Below, piece after piece: positions 19,693 through 29,113 of a stretch of DNA of 64,000 nt; position 1 is the first letter of the stretch; every line of letters starts with the position of its first letter. The notes below the pieces were generated by a model. That model was not told the DNA's origin. It saw only the letters and a list, made by a program, of their open reading frames with translations, and did not search any database. The stretch comes from an uncultured Clostridia bacterium (GTDB lineage Bacteria; Bacillota; Clostridia; TANB77; CAG-508), in contig CANRKJ010000005.1 of the NCBI GenBank assembly GCA_947631185.1, positions 19,478 to 83,477 on the forward strand. The letters run 5' to 3'. Made by a program: the position numbers and the translations under genes.

Positions 19693-20415
19693 ATGGAAAA
19701 AGATATTTTGGCAAATATTCATTCTTTTGAGACTATGGGCACAGTAGATGGACCAGGAATTAGATTCGTTTGTTTTATGCAGGGATGTCCTCTAAAATGT
19801 AAGTATTGCCATAATCGTGACACTTGGGAAATTGGTAATGGTAAAAAATATACTGTAGATGAAGTATTTAATAAAATATTGCGTTCAAAACCATATATTG
19901 AAGCATCACATGGTGGAGTTACAGTATCTGGTGGAGAGCCTCTACTACAATCAGAATTTTTATTAAAACTTTTTAAAAAATTAAAACAATATAATTTTAA
20001 TACAGCCATAGATACATCAGGAAGCCTTCCAATTTCAAAAACTATAGCAGAGCTACTTACATATACAGATTTAGTTATATTAGATATTAAACATATTAAC
20101 AATAAAAAAGCTATCGAATTAACTGGCGTTTCGAACGAAAATAATATAAAATTTGCAAAATACTTAAATGATAATAATATTCCAATGTGGATAAACCAAG
20201 TTTTAGTACCAGGTTATACAGATGACCCTGAAGATTTAAAAATCTTAAAAGAATTTTTAGCAAATTTTTCTAATATTAAAAAAATACAAATACTTCCATA
20301 TCATTCTTTGGGGAAATATAAATGGAAAGAATTGAACCTAAAATATCCTTTACAAAATGTACGCGAAGCTAATGAAGATGATGTTAATAAAGCAAAAAAG
20401 ATATTAGGTATATAA
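19693..20415 (+). CDS. pflA: Pyruvate formate-lyase activating enzyme
   Basis: 240-residue radical-SAM enzyme that installs the glycyl radical on PflB. The CxxxCxxC cluster motif is CPLKCKYCHNRDTW near 28; the GGE-type SAM contact is VSGGEPLL near 80. Start set at ATG 19693, because GGAGG lies 11 bases before it; the upstream TTG at 19675 overlaps that site. Follows pflB on the same strand. Confidence 0.96.
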   Translation: MEKDILANIHSFETMGTVDGPGIRFVCFMQGCPLKCKYCHNRDTWEIGNGKKYTVDEVFNKILRSKPYIEASHGGVTVSGGEPLLQSEFLLKLFKKLKQYNFNTAIDTSGSLPISKTIAELLTYTDLVILDIKHINNKKAIELTGVSNENNIKFAKYLNDNNIPMWINQVLVPGYTDDPEDLKILKEFLANFSNIKKIQILPYHSLGKYKWKELNLKYPLQNVREANEDDVNKAKKILGI

Positions 20416-20468
20416 CTTATATATAAAGAACGCATCAATTGTTCATATGAAAAAATTTTGCATAAATT

Positions 20469-20546
20469 ACTAGAAAAGTTTCAAAAATTTCTAGTATACA
20501 AATTCTGAGAGTATCGTATAGTTTACACAAACTTTACAATACTCTC
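20469..20546. terminator. Two hairpins between convergent pflA and the SpaA gene
   Basis: ACTAGAAA/TTTCTAGT at 20469-20495 and a stronger GAGAGTAT/ATACTCTC stem at 20507-20546. Each is followed by T-rich DNA, the second on the plus strand, so they can end both converging transcripts. Confidence 0.8.
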
Positions 20547-20552
20547 TTTATT

Positions 20553-23459
20553 TTAATAACCTGTTCTCGGCAATATTTTTTCTTCAGTTACAGTATTATC
20601 CAATATTTGCTCTTCTTCTTTTTCCTCAGGTATTTTCGAAATCTTTTTATTTTCAATAATCATTTCCAATACTTTATTTTTATCCAATCTAAACGAAATA
20701 TATTCATCATTCCTTTGATATCCAGGAATAGTACTCACCTCGTGTATAGTATATGTTTTATTAATAATAGGATAAAAAGACGAATAAGCCTCTCCATTTT
20801 TATCAGTTACCAAGGTCTCTAGCAAATTACTATATTCATCATAGACCTCAAATTTAACTCCTTCTAATTTTATATTATTATCATCTTTATCAACCTTTAT
20901 TATTTTAAATCTATTTTTTATTTTTTCATTATAAACTTTAAAACTACTTATTTCTTTATATTGTACTTTAACATTTATATTATCTGATAATAATTTATAT
21001 GATTCATTTGTTTTAGTTTCTTTAAAATAATAATTTCCAATTTTTAAATTATCAACTAATACTTCTCCTTTTTCGTTTGTTATGTATTTACCTATCAAAT
21101 TATTATTTGAATCATATAATTCAAATTCTACACCTTTTATAGGTAATAATGAATCTTTATCTAATTTTATTAATCTTATACCACCCTTTTTCAACTCATT
21201 TTCAAAAGTTAAATCAGTAATTTCATTTTCTTTCAATTCTACTTTAATTTCATTATCACTTAGAACATATTCTTTTTGTGTTTCTAATTCTTTTACTGTA
21301 TATTGTTCATCTATAGCCAATCTACTTGAAAAAGCTTCTCCATTTTCATTTGTTACAATTGTTTCTATTAAATTTTTATTTTTATCATATATTCCAAATT
21401 TAACATCTTTTAATTTTATTTCATTGTTGTCTTTATCAACTTTTATTACCTTTATTTGACCTTTCTTTTTTTCATTTTCAAAAGTAATATCTTTAATTTG
21501 GTCTTCTTCTAATTCTACAGTTTGAACTTCATCTGATAAAACATATTCTTCTAATGTATTTGTTTCTCTTAGTGTATATTTTTCTGTTATAGGTAATCTA
21601 CTTGTTATAGCTTCACCATTTTTATCTGTAGTTATATTTTCTACTATTTCACCTTTAGAATTTAAAACATCAAAACTAACATTAGGTAATTTTGTTTCTT
21701 TATTATCTTTATCTACTTTTATTACTCTAATTTGTCCCTTTTTTACTTCATTCTCAAATACAACTGATGTTATCTCATTTTCTTTTAACTCTATTATTTT
21801 AGGCTCATCATTTAATTTATAAAAATTATTTGTTTCTACCTCTTTTAAAACTAATTTATCATAATCTCTTATTGGATACCTAGATGTAAAAGCTTCACCA
21901 TTTTCGTCTGTTACAATTGTTTCTAATAATTTTCCTGATTCATTAAGTACATTGAATTTTACATTTTTTAGTTTTATTTCATTATTATCTTTATCTACTT
22001 TTATTACCTTTATTTGACCTTTTTTCAATTCATTTTCAATTATGTTCTCATTAGCTTCATTCCATTTTACTTCTATTTCTACACTATCAGCTAAATTGTA
22101 CCATTTTCCTGTATTCTTTTCTATAATCTTATAATTACCTATTCTTAAATTTTTAATTTCTATTTCACCATTTACGTCTGTAATGTAAGTCCCAATTATT
22201 TTTTGAAATTCTTCTGAAAACAAATCAAATTTAACATTACCAAGTGCAATTTTATTATTATCTTTATCTACTTTATAGATTTTTAAATTTGCTTCTTTAT
22301 GTTTATTAGTAATTTCTTTTGTTGTTAATTGATTATAAAAAATATTTATTTCTTTTTCAGTTTCATCTAAAATATAATCCTTATTTGTTTCAGTTTCAAC
22401 TAATTTATATTTTCCTTGATATAATCTCTCAAACATTGCTTCACCTTTTGCATCTGTAGTAACCTTTCCCACTTCAGTACCATCTGATTTTAATAATTTA
22501 AAAGTAACATTTGGAATAGGTTTGTCAGTATCTTTATCTGTTTTTACTATTTTTAATCTTCCTGTATTTGTTGAAATATTTATTTTACAATTTGATGTAA
22601 CATCTCCAAATGTATCATAGGTTATTGCATAATCTTGAGTTGCAGGATTTCCTGAATCACCATAAAAAATAGGATATATCTTACTTTTACCTGATACTTT
22701 TATTTCACCTTTTATATCTGTATTTAATTTTGATTTGGGAACATATAATTTAAAACACGAATTCTCTATTTTTGATAAATAACACCCTTCTGGAAGTCCA
22801 TTTGCTATTTCAATTTTAGTTTCAGTTACATCTACATTTGAAGATAACTTATATTTTTGATATACAAAATCTCCTTCTTCAACTAATTCATCTATTTTAG
22901 AAACAGAAAAATTACCTACTACTCTTGATTCTGCACCATTAACTCCAATATTAACTAGATTTCTTAATGCATTTAACATTGCTAAAGCTTCAGGATCATC
23001 TGGTTCAGCATAAAATAGATTAATATCAGATTGTCCTAAAATACAATAAACAGCAAACTTTGTAACACAAAAAGCATCAAACTCATTTGCCAATCCCATT
23101 TCTGTATATGATTTATATGGATATCCATTCTTCACCACCCTCCATACATCATCTCTTTCTATAACTTTATCAATACTAACAGCATATCCTTTATCATCCA
23201 CCACACCTGGCAAACTACTATTTAAACAATATGCAGGATAAAATTGTCCATTTTGATAATATCCAACAACAGAACATATAACATATGTATATTTATTTAA
23301 ACTTGTATTAAGATATTTTAAATGATAATCTACATCACCTATTTTTACTAAATTAGCACCATTAATTTCGGTTGCATTGCTTATTAAACCTCCACATGAA
23401 TTTATTAAAATTATAATTAAAATTAAACAATATAAAACTTTTGTTAAAAATTTTTTCAA
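20553..23459 (-). CDS. Secreted SpaA/Cna-B repeat surface protein with thioester-like head
   Basis: 968 residues. Signal peptide (1-29), a thioester-type adhesin domain (about 32-290), then seven prealbumin-like SpaA/Cna-B repeats of about 90 residues, each opening with KVDKD-type and closing with FENE-type motifs; such repeats form Lys-Asn isopeptide bonds and make rigid stalks. The head has Cys in FYPAYCLN, but where family members carry a TQxA Gln it reads VTKFAVY, so the thioester may not form. The C-terminus is ILPRTGY followed at once by the stop: an LPxTG-like motif without the usual hydrophobic and basic tail. Start is TTG with AAGGAGG 8 bases ahead. A sortase frame precedes it. Confidence 0.85.
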   Translation of the reverse strand: MKKFLTKVLYCLILIIILINSCGGLISNATEINGANLVKIGDVDYHLKYLNTSLNKYTYVICSVVGYYQNGQFYPAYCLNSSLPGVVDDKGYAVSIDKVIERDDVWRVVKNGYPYKSYTEMGLANEFDAFCVTKFAVYCILGQSDINLFYAEPDDPEALAMLNALRNLVNIGVNGAESRVVGNFSVSKIDELVEEGDFVYQKYKLSSNVDVTETKIEIANGLPEGCYLSKIENSCFKLYVPKSKLNTDIKGEIKVSGKSKIYPIFYGDSGNPATQDYAITYDTFGDVTSNCKINISTNTGRLKIVKTDKDTDKPIPNVTFKLLKSDGTEVGKVTTDAKGEAMFERLYQGKYKLVETETNKDYILDETEKEINIFYNQLTTKEITNKHKEANLKIYKVDKDNNKIALGNVKFDLFSEEFQKIIGTYITDVNGEIEIKNLRIGNYKIIEKNTGKWYNLADSVEIEVKWNEANENIIENELKKGQIKVIKVDKDNNEIKLKNVKFNVLNESGKLLETIVTDENGEAFTSRYPIRDYDKLVLKEVETNNFYKLNDEPKIIELKENEITSVVFENEVKKGQIRVIKVDKDNKETKLPNVSFDVLNSKGEIVENITTDKNGEAITSRLPITEKYTLRETNTLEEYVLSDEVQTVELEEDQIKDITFENEKKKGQIKVIKVDKDNNEIKLKDVKFGIYDKNKNLIETIVTNENGEAFSSRLAIDEQYTVKELETQKEYVLSDNEIKVELKENEITDLTFENELKKGGIRLIKLDKDSLLPIKGVEFELYDSNNNLIGKYITNEKGEVLVDNLKIGNYYFKETKTNESYKLLSDNINVKVQYKEISSFKVYNEKIKNRFKIIKVDKDDNNIKLEGVKFEVYDEYSNLLETLVTDKNGEAYSSFYPIINKTYTIHEVSTIPGYQRNDEYISFRLDKNKVLEMIIENKKISKIPEEKEEEQILDNTVTEEKILPRTGY

Positions 23460-23462
23460 TAT

Positions 23463-24053
23463 TTATTCCTCCTTTTTTTCTATAGCCTGAATACATCTTC
23501 TATATTCTGGCTGATTTTCAACACAAGTTATTAAAGTAATTCTATTATCTGTTGTTTTTTCCAGATAACTCCAATCTGTTTCTTTAATAACTACTTTACT
23601 TTTAACAATATATTTTCTAATATCTCCATTGTATTTATAAATAATTTCATCTCCAGTTTCTAACTCATTTATCCTAGAAAAATAATTAAATTTATATCCT
23701 CTATTATGTGCTGCAAGCCCAACATTTCCATTAAAATTCTCAGTTTCTTCAAAATGACCTACATAATTATTTAAAACCTCTAAACTTGTTCCTTGCTTTA
23801 TTTTTGCATTAAGATCAATTTTTGGAATATTAATTTCCCATATAAAAACATTTGAATCTTCCTTTAAAATATTATCATTTTCTTGATTTTTTTCTGTAGA
23901 ATTAATATTATAATTTGGAATAATATCTAACTGAATATAAGATTTATATGAAACAAATACTAATAAACTTAAAACTAATAATGAAAAAAAACCTGCAATA
24001 AAATTAATAGAAAATCTGCTACAATTAAAACAATATTTCCACCTCCTAAATAT
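23463..24053 (-). CDS. Sortase (class D-like) with no standard start codon
   Basis: An open frame of about 195 codons encodes a membrane-anchored sortase. After a hydrophobic N-terminal helix (FSLLVLSLLVFVSY) come the family motifs VGLAAHNRG (catalytic His), ITLITC (catalytic Cys) and an Arg in EYRRC. It stops just before the TTG of the SpaA gene and is its obvious processing partner. Oddly, the frame contains no ATG, GTG or TTG at all. AGGAGG at 24042-24047 precedes no in-frame start; an in-frame ATA lies at 24051-24053. A different frame offers ATT 7 bases after AGGAGG, but it would need a shift in the T8 run at 23984-23991. Either a non-standard start, a lesion or a sequence error. Confidence 0.75.
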   Translation of the reverse strand: MFRRWKYCFNCSRFSINFIAGFFSLLVLSLLVFVSYKSYIQLDIIPNYNINSTEKNQENDNILKEDSNVFIWEINIPKIDLNAKIKQGTSLEVLNNYVGHFEETENFNGNVGLAAHNRGYKFNYFSRINELETGDEIIYKYNGDIRKYIVKSKVVIKETDWSYLEKTTDNRITLITCVENQPEYRRCIQAIEKKEE

Positions 24054-24131
24054 TAAATTAAAAAATGATTATTTTGGCTTGAAATAGCCAAAGAAAATTT
24101 GAATTAAAAATTATTCGAATAAATTGTTAAT

Positions 24132-24160
24132 ATAATAATGCAATTTTTACTATTTGTCAA
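24132..24160 (-). promoter_or_regulatory. Promoter of the sortase-SpaA operon
   Basis: Minus strand: consensus -35 TTGACA (24155-24160), 17-base spacer, -10 TATTAT (24132-24137). A hairpin TTTGGCT/AGCCAAA lies at about 24074-24093 in the leader. Confidence 0.7.
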
Positions 24161-24187
24161 GTTTTTTTTCAAACTCTTTTTTTAAGT

Positions 24188-24230
24188 ATAAATGGCAATA
24201 ATAAATTTCCGTTTTATTATTGCCATTTAT
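24188..24230. terminator. Terminator downstream of the two-component operon
   Basis: ATAAATGGCAATAATAAA pairs with TTTTATTATTGCCATTTAT around TTCCG. It lies between the end of the small membrane gene and the sortase promoter. Confidence 0.7.
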
Positions 24231-24368
24231 AAATTAAGACATCTACAATAAAAAGTCTTTTCACTTTATGTAAATATATAATAGAATATTATGTTATTAT
24301 TTACCTTAGATTTTATGTCAAACAAAATTTACTATTCATAATCTATCTCTTTGTTTATAATTTCAAAC

Positions 24369-24812
24369 TTATTTTTTTATAATACGTATAACATAAGAGT
24401 AATTTATTCCATGAGAAACATCACTTCCTGGAGTCATATAAAATTCTTCATTATATTTTATATTATAAAATTTATCTCTACTTTTTATCTTGACTTCGTT
24501 TTCTTCAAATTTTTCAATTTCTAGAATTTCAAAATATTCTTGAAAAGGCAAAGGAACATTTGTTGCTACCTCATCCTCATTAAGATTAAGTGACCAAACT
24601 CCACCACCAGAAGAAGGTTCATAGAATTTATCTTTCTCAGAAACATTAAATATCTTTTTCTTTTTTCCTTTGCCAAAATGTCCACCTTCATAGTTTGCTA
24701 CTAATATTAATTGATATCCAGTATATTCCTTATGCATTTTAAATAACTGAAACCCAACAATTAATATAATTATAAATATGCCCAAAATTAATAATATTTT
24801 TTTATTTTTCAT
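24369..24812 (-). CDS. Small membrane-anchored extracytoplasmic protein
   Basis: 147 residues from the ATG at 24812, which has GGGGGTGA 8 bases upstream; an earlier ATG at 24830 overlaps that site. One N-terminal transmembrane helix (LLILGIFIIILIVGF) and an outside domain with ANYEGGHFGKG and a Gly-rich EPSSGGGVWS. No family recognised. It follows the histidine kinase by 35 bases and is likely part of that operon, perhaps an accessory or target of the two-component system. Confidence 0.6.
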   Translation of the reverse strand: MKNKKILLILGIFIIILIVGFQLFKMHKEYTGYQLILVANYEGGHFGKGKKKKIFNVSEKDKFYEPSSGGGVWSLNLNEDEVATNVPLPFQEYFEILEIEKFEENEVKIKSRDKFYNIKYNEEFYMTPGSDVSHGINYSYVIRIIKK

Positions 24813-24864
24813 TGTTACAATCACCCCCATTAATATTTAATTGATTTATGATATAAAATATAAA

Positions 24865-26376
24865 TTACATTTGATGACTTATTATTGAATAATTTAATTC
24901 GAAATAAAACTCTACTCCATCTAATTTATTATTAACTCCATATTTGTTTTTAGCTTTAACCATTATAGCTTTTACCAAAGCTAACCCTATTCCTGTACCA
25001 CCTTTTAATCTGGTTCTAGATTTATCAACTTTATAAAATCTATTCCATATTCTATTTAAGTTCTCTTCTTCAATTTGTTTTCCTGTATTAAAAACTTTTA
25101 TTCTAACTTTACCTTGTTCTTTTGCTTTTTCAATACTAATCTTAATTTGTTTTTTTCCATTTATTTCTAATATATTTTTTATTGCATTTGTATAATAATT
25201 ACTAAATACTTGTTCAATATAAAATTCGTCTGCATAAACATAAATAGGATCTTTTTCATTAAAAATAATTTGTATATTTTGTTCATCTGTCATCATTTTA
25301 GAATTAGTTATTACACTATTTATAAGTTCAACTATATCAAAATTAGTATCATTAAAAATTATATCTTCATTTTCAAGTCTAATAAGTTCTAACAATCTTT
25401 TAACTAATTTATCCATTTTATTTGATTCATCTAAAATTACTTTTGCATAAAAATTTTTACTTTCTTCATCTTTATTAACGTTTTCCACTAACCCCTCTGC
25501 ATATCCTTGTATAAGTGCAATTGGAGTTTTTAATTCATGAGAAACATCAGAAACAAATTGTTTTCTCATTTCATCTATTTTAGATTTTTCTTCAATATCT
25601 CTCTCAAGTTCCATATTATTCTTCTTAAGCTTATTTATTGTATTTTCTAAAGTACAAGAAAGATCATTTATATTTTTACCTAATTCATTTATTTCATCAT
25701 CTTTATTATTTTCAATATATTTTTTTGAAAAATCTAAATTTTTCATCTTAGTAGTCATTTCTCTTAATTCCAAAATTGGCTTAGTAAAATTATTTGCCAT
25801 AATAAAACTATATATTGCAGTAGCAATCATAGAAACTAAACCAACTATTATTAAAAATTCATTTAGAACATTCAAACTCTCATTTATAATTGAAATAGGA
25901 ACTCTAACATAAATTTGTTTTTCATCATCTAATTTTGATATAGCTAAAATAAAATTAACACCATTATTAGAATCAGAAATTTTTCTAATACTTGTATCAT
26001 TTTTAGAATATATAATATTACTTTTATTAAAAATACTATAATCTACATCATATGTTATTTTCTCAATTTTTTGAAAACTATTTATAAAATTTTTAGTATT
26101 AGAATAAAATTCTTTTTCATTGTTTTGTATTACTATATCAAAATCATTTAATAAACATAAATAATCTAATTTTTTTCGAAATTCTTCTTCATTTAAATTA
26201 TTTTCCAAATCATTTATTTGATTAAAGAAATTCAAAAGTGTATGTGTTTTTTTGTAGTAAAAATAAGTCTCAATTACCACATTACTTACCACTGCCAAAA
26301 ATATAAATAGTATAAATATTATTATGCAAATTCTGAAAAAGAGTTTGACTCTAATTGAATTAAATACTTTATTCAT
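24865..26376 (-). CDS. Sensor histidine kinase
   Basis: 503 residues. Two membrane helices (about 12-33 and 170-192) flank an extracellular sensor of about 135 residues, then HAMP, HisKA with SHELKTPIALIQGYAEG (phospho-His), the N box NYYTNAIKNI, and GTGIGLALVKAI of the ATPase domain. Autophosphorylates and passes phosphate to the response regulator encoded 10 bases upstream. The signal is unknown; similar kinases in Clostridia answer to antimicrobial peptides or envelope stress. Confidence 0.93.
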   Translation of the reverse strand: MNKVFNSIRVKLFFRICIIIFILFIFLAVVSNVVIETYFYYKKTHTLLNFFNQINDLENNLNEEEFRKKLDYLCLLNDFDIVIQNNEKEFYSNTKNFINSFQKIEKITYDVDYSIFNKSNIIYSKNDTSIRKISDSNNGVNFILAISKLDDEKQIYVRVPISIINESLNVLNEFLIIVGLVSMIATAIYSFIMANNFTKPILELREMTTKMKNLDFSKKYIENNKDDEINELGKNINDLSCTLENTINKLKKNNMELERDIEEKSKIDEMRKQFVSDVSHELKTPIALIQGYAEGLVENVNKDEESKNFYAKVILDESNKMDKLVKRLLELIRLENEDIIFNDTNFDIVELINSVITNSKMMTDEQNIQIIFNEKDPIYVYADEFYIEQVFSNYYTNAIKNILEINGKKQIKISIEKAKEQGKVRIKVFNTGKQIEEENLNRIWNRFYKVDKSRTRLKGGTGIGLALVKAIMVKAKNKYGVNNKLDGVEFYFELNYSIISHQM

Positions 26377-26386
26377 AATATATCCT

Positions 26387-27064
26387 TTATTTTATTTGAA
26401 ATTTATATCCAATACCTCTGATAGTATGAATATATTTTCCTTTTTTCCCTAATTTATGTCTTATTTTTTTTATATGACTATCAATTGTTCTAGTATCACC
26501 ATAAAATTCATAATTCCAAACACTATTTAAAATCTTATCTCTTGAAAGTGCTTTATCTTTATTTTCAATTAAAAATTTTAATAGTTCAAATTCTCTGAAA
26601 CTTAATTCTACTGATTTTCCTTCTATTTCTACGGTTCTTCCATCATAATCTATTTCTATACCGCCGTAATTAGAAATTTCCTTTTCTCCTTTTTTACTTC
26701 TTCTAAGTATAGCTTCTACTCTTGCAACCAACAATTTGGGGCTAAATGGTTTTGATATATATTCATCAACTCCCAATTCAAATCCAAATAATTCGTCCTG
26801 TTCCTCTCCTCTGGCAGTAAGCATAACAATAGGAATCTCTTTATCAGTTTGTCTTATTTGTCTTAAAACAGACCATCCATCTAATTTAGGCATCATAACA
26901 TCTAACAGAATTATATCTATATCATTTTTCTTATTTTGATAAATAGACAAAGCTTGTTCTCCATCTTCAGCTTCTATTATTTCATAATCTTTTTGTTTTA
27001 AAAAATCCTTTAGTAATTTTCTCATTCGAATTTCATCATCAACCACTAGAACTACATCTTTCAT
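26387..27064 (-). CDS. OmpR-family response regulator
   Basis: 225 residues. Receiver domain with phospho-Asp in IILLDVMMPKLDGW near 53 and acidic pair DDE near 9, then a winged-helix DNA-binding domain with TIDSHIKKIRHKLG and TIRGIGYKF. First gene of an operon with the kinase and the small membrane protein. GGAGG lies close upstream, partly in a small hairpin (27067-27090). Confidence 0.95.
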   Translation of the reverse strand: MKDVVLVVDDEIRMRKLLKDFLKQKDYEIIEAEDGEQALSIYQNKKNDIDIILLDVMMPKLDGWSVLRQIRQTDKEIPIVMLTARGEEQDELFGFELGVDEYISKPFSPKLLVARVEAILRRSKKGEKEISNYGGIEIDYDGRTVEIEGKSVELSFREFELLKFLIENKDKALSRDKILNSVWNYEFYGDTRTIDSHIKKIRHKLGKKGKYIHTIRGIGYKFQIK

Positions 27065-27093
27065 TAAAAACCTCCTAATCTTAGGTTTAAAAA

Positions 27094-28866
27094 TTATAAA
27101 TCACCTACAATTTCCTCTAATTTTTTCAAATTTTTTCTAAAATAATCAAAAGCAATTTCATAAGTTTCTTCTTTTTCCAAATCTACATCTACAGATTTTA
27201 ATAATTCTAAAGATCCCTTTGAGCCACCTTGACTTAACATATTTATATATTTTTCAACATATCCGTCTTCTTTTGCTAAAATTTTGCTAGCAATTACTAT
27301 AGCTGAAGTAATTCCAGTAGCATATTTATATACATAAAAGCAACTATAAAAATGAGGTATTCTAGCCCATTCATATTTTATTAAATCGTCTATTTCTGCT
27401 GATTTGCCAAAGTATTTTTTTACTAAATTATAATATATTTCATTTAATGAATCTGATGTTAAACTTTCTCCTTTTTCTACTTTACAATGAACATCTTTTT
27501 CAAATTCAGCAAACATAGCTTGTCGATATAATGTAGCTCTAATCATATCTAATTGTTCATTTATTAGTGAAGCTTTTTTCTTATTATCTGTTTCTTTATT
27601 TATCAAGTAATTAGCTAATAATATTTCATTTACAGTTGAAGCCACCTCTGCTACCATAATTGTATAATTAGCATTTATGGCATTTTGTTTACTACTTGCA
27701 TAAAAACTATGCATAGAATGCCCTAATTCATGAGCAATTGTTGATACATCTCTTGATGAATTTATAAAATTCAATAAAACAAATGGATGAACATTATAAA
27801 CACCCATACTGTAAGCACCAGTTTTTTTATTTTCTTTTTCATATACATCTATCCAGTTATTATCAAATGCTTCATTTAATTTATCAGTATATTCTTTTCC
27901 CATTATACTAAGTGCATCTAAAACAGTTTTTCTTGCCTCATCGTATTCAATATAATCATCTTCTACATCAAGTGTGTTTGTATAAACATCATAAGTGTGA
28001 ATTTTTTCTAAACCTAAAAACTTTCTTTTTAAATCTATATATTCGTGATTTAAATTTAAATTTTTGTTTACTTCTTTTAATAAACACTCATAAACTTCTA
28101 CACTTGAATCATCTGCATTTGTAGCCATATCCATTGATGATTTATAATTTCTAATACTAGCAGAAATAGTAGTCTTCTTTACTCTAGATAAATACAATTC
28201 TGTAATTGTATTTATATGTTTTTTATATAGTGAATACATAGATTCAAATGCTTGTTTTCTTATATCAGGATTACTACTTTTTAAATATTTTGAAAATAAT
28301 CCGTGAGTCATTTTTAGTTCTTTATCATTTTCATCTTTTATTGTTGGAAACTCAAATTCTGTAGTAGTTAAATTGTCATAAGTATTCTCTGAAACATTGA
28401 ATACCTCTGAGAATTTCGTTATTACTTTTTCAACTTCTTCACTTAAAATGTGTTTCTTGTCTTTCATTATATCTCTAATTATTTTTTCAAATTCTCTTAA
28501 TTTTTCATCATGCAAATATTGTTCTAACTTCTCATCAGAAATTTTAGCTATTTCTGGGCTAATAAAACTTACTGCTTCTGAAAAATCTGTATATATTTTT
28601 TCCACTCTTTTAAATAATTTTATCCCTTCACTATTACTCATATCTTTATGATAATTAAGCATAGCATAAGCATATAATTTTTCATTTAATATAATAGCTT
28701 GCTCATATATTTTAAAACAATTATATAACACATCACTACTATCATTTAAATGATTTTTAAATTTTTTTATATCCTCAATAATTTTATAAAGCTCATTAAC
28801 TGAATTATTAAATTCAGTTTCATCTTTAAAAATAACACTTAAATCCCATTCAAATTTATTACTCAT
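27094..28866 (-). CDS. pepF: Oligoendopeptidase F
   Basis: 590 residues, M3 family zinc metallopeptidase. HExxH motif as IAHELGHSMHSF near 375 with the downstream Glu in the expected ANYTIMVAEVAST context. Hydrolyses medium-length peptides in the cytoplasm. Start taken at MSNKFEWDL (28866), about 600 residues in the family; an upstream in-frame GTG/ATG at 28914 would add 16 residues containing the ribosome site GAAAGGGA. Divergent from clpE. Confidence 0.94.
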   Translation of the reverse strand: MSNKFEWDLSVIFKDETEFNNSVNELYKIIEDIKKFKNHLNDSSDVLYNCFKIYEQAIILNEKLYAYAMLNYHKDMSNSEGIKLFKRVEKIYTDFSEAVSFISPEIAKISDEKLEQYLHDEKLREFEKIIRDIMKDKKHILSEEVEKVITKFSEVFNVSENTYDNLTTTEFEFPTIKDENDKELKMTHGLFSKYLKSSNPDIRKQAFESMYSLYKKHINTITELYLSRVKKTTISASIRNYKSSMDMATNADDSSVEVYECLLKEVNKNLNLNHEYIDLKRKFLGLEKIHTYDVYTNTLDVEDDYIEYDEARKTVLDALSIMGKEYTDKLNEAFDNNWIDVYEKENKKTGAYSMGVYNVHPFVLLNFINSSRDVSTIAHELGHSMHSFYASSKQNAINANYTIMVAEVASTVNEILLANYLINKETDNKKKASLINEQLDMIRATLYRQAMFAEFEKDVHCKVEKGESLTSDSLNEIYYNLVKKYFGKSAEIDDLIKYEWARIPHFYSCFYVYKYATGITSAIVIASKILAKEDGYVEKYINMLSQGGSKGSLELLKSVDVDLEKEETYEIAFDYFRKNLKKLEEIVGDL

Positions 28867-28935
28867 AATTTCTTTTGTCCCTTTCAAAATAATAATATGT
28901 ACATATTTTACCACAGATTATATTAAATGTATACA

Positions 28936-28977
28936 TCAAATTTTTGATTAGCAAATTACTGCTTATCTAAAATTTGA
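28936..28977. promoter_or_regulatory. Dyad in the pepF-clpE divergent region
   Basis: TCAAATTTTTGAT (28936-28948) and ATCTAAAATTTGA (28965-28977) match in 12 of 13 inverted positions, with AGCA/TGCT inside. Possible operator between divergent genes; it is not a CtsR box (tandem GGTCAAA) or CIRCE. Confidence 0.35.
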
Positions 28978-29045
28978 ATCAAAGCTTTACTAGTATAAAA
29001 AATAGCACTCTTACCAAAAGATTGCTAATTTTTTAAAAATTTCTA

Positions 29046-29074
29046 TTGACTATAGAAAAAAAATACTGTATTAT
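29046..29074 (+). promoter_or_regulatory. clpE promoter
   Basis: -35 TTGACT (29046-29051), 17-base spacer, -10 TATTAT (29069-29074), about 35 bases before the start codon, whose ribosome site is TAAGGAGTG. Confidence 0.7.
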
Positions 29075-29113
29075 TAAATTACTATTTTAGGTTAAGGAGT
29101 GTAATAAATATAT

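Noticed and set aside
24001..24050. Using GTG inside AGGAGGTGG as the sortase start
   Set aside because: It is out of frame and stops after a few codons (ATA-TTG-TTT-TAA).
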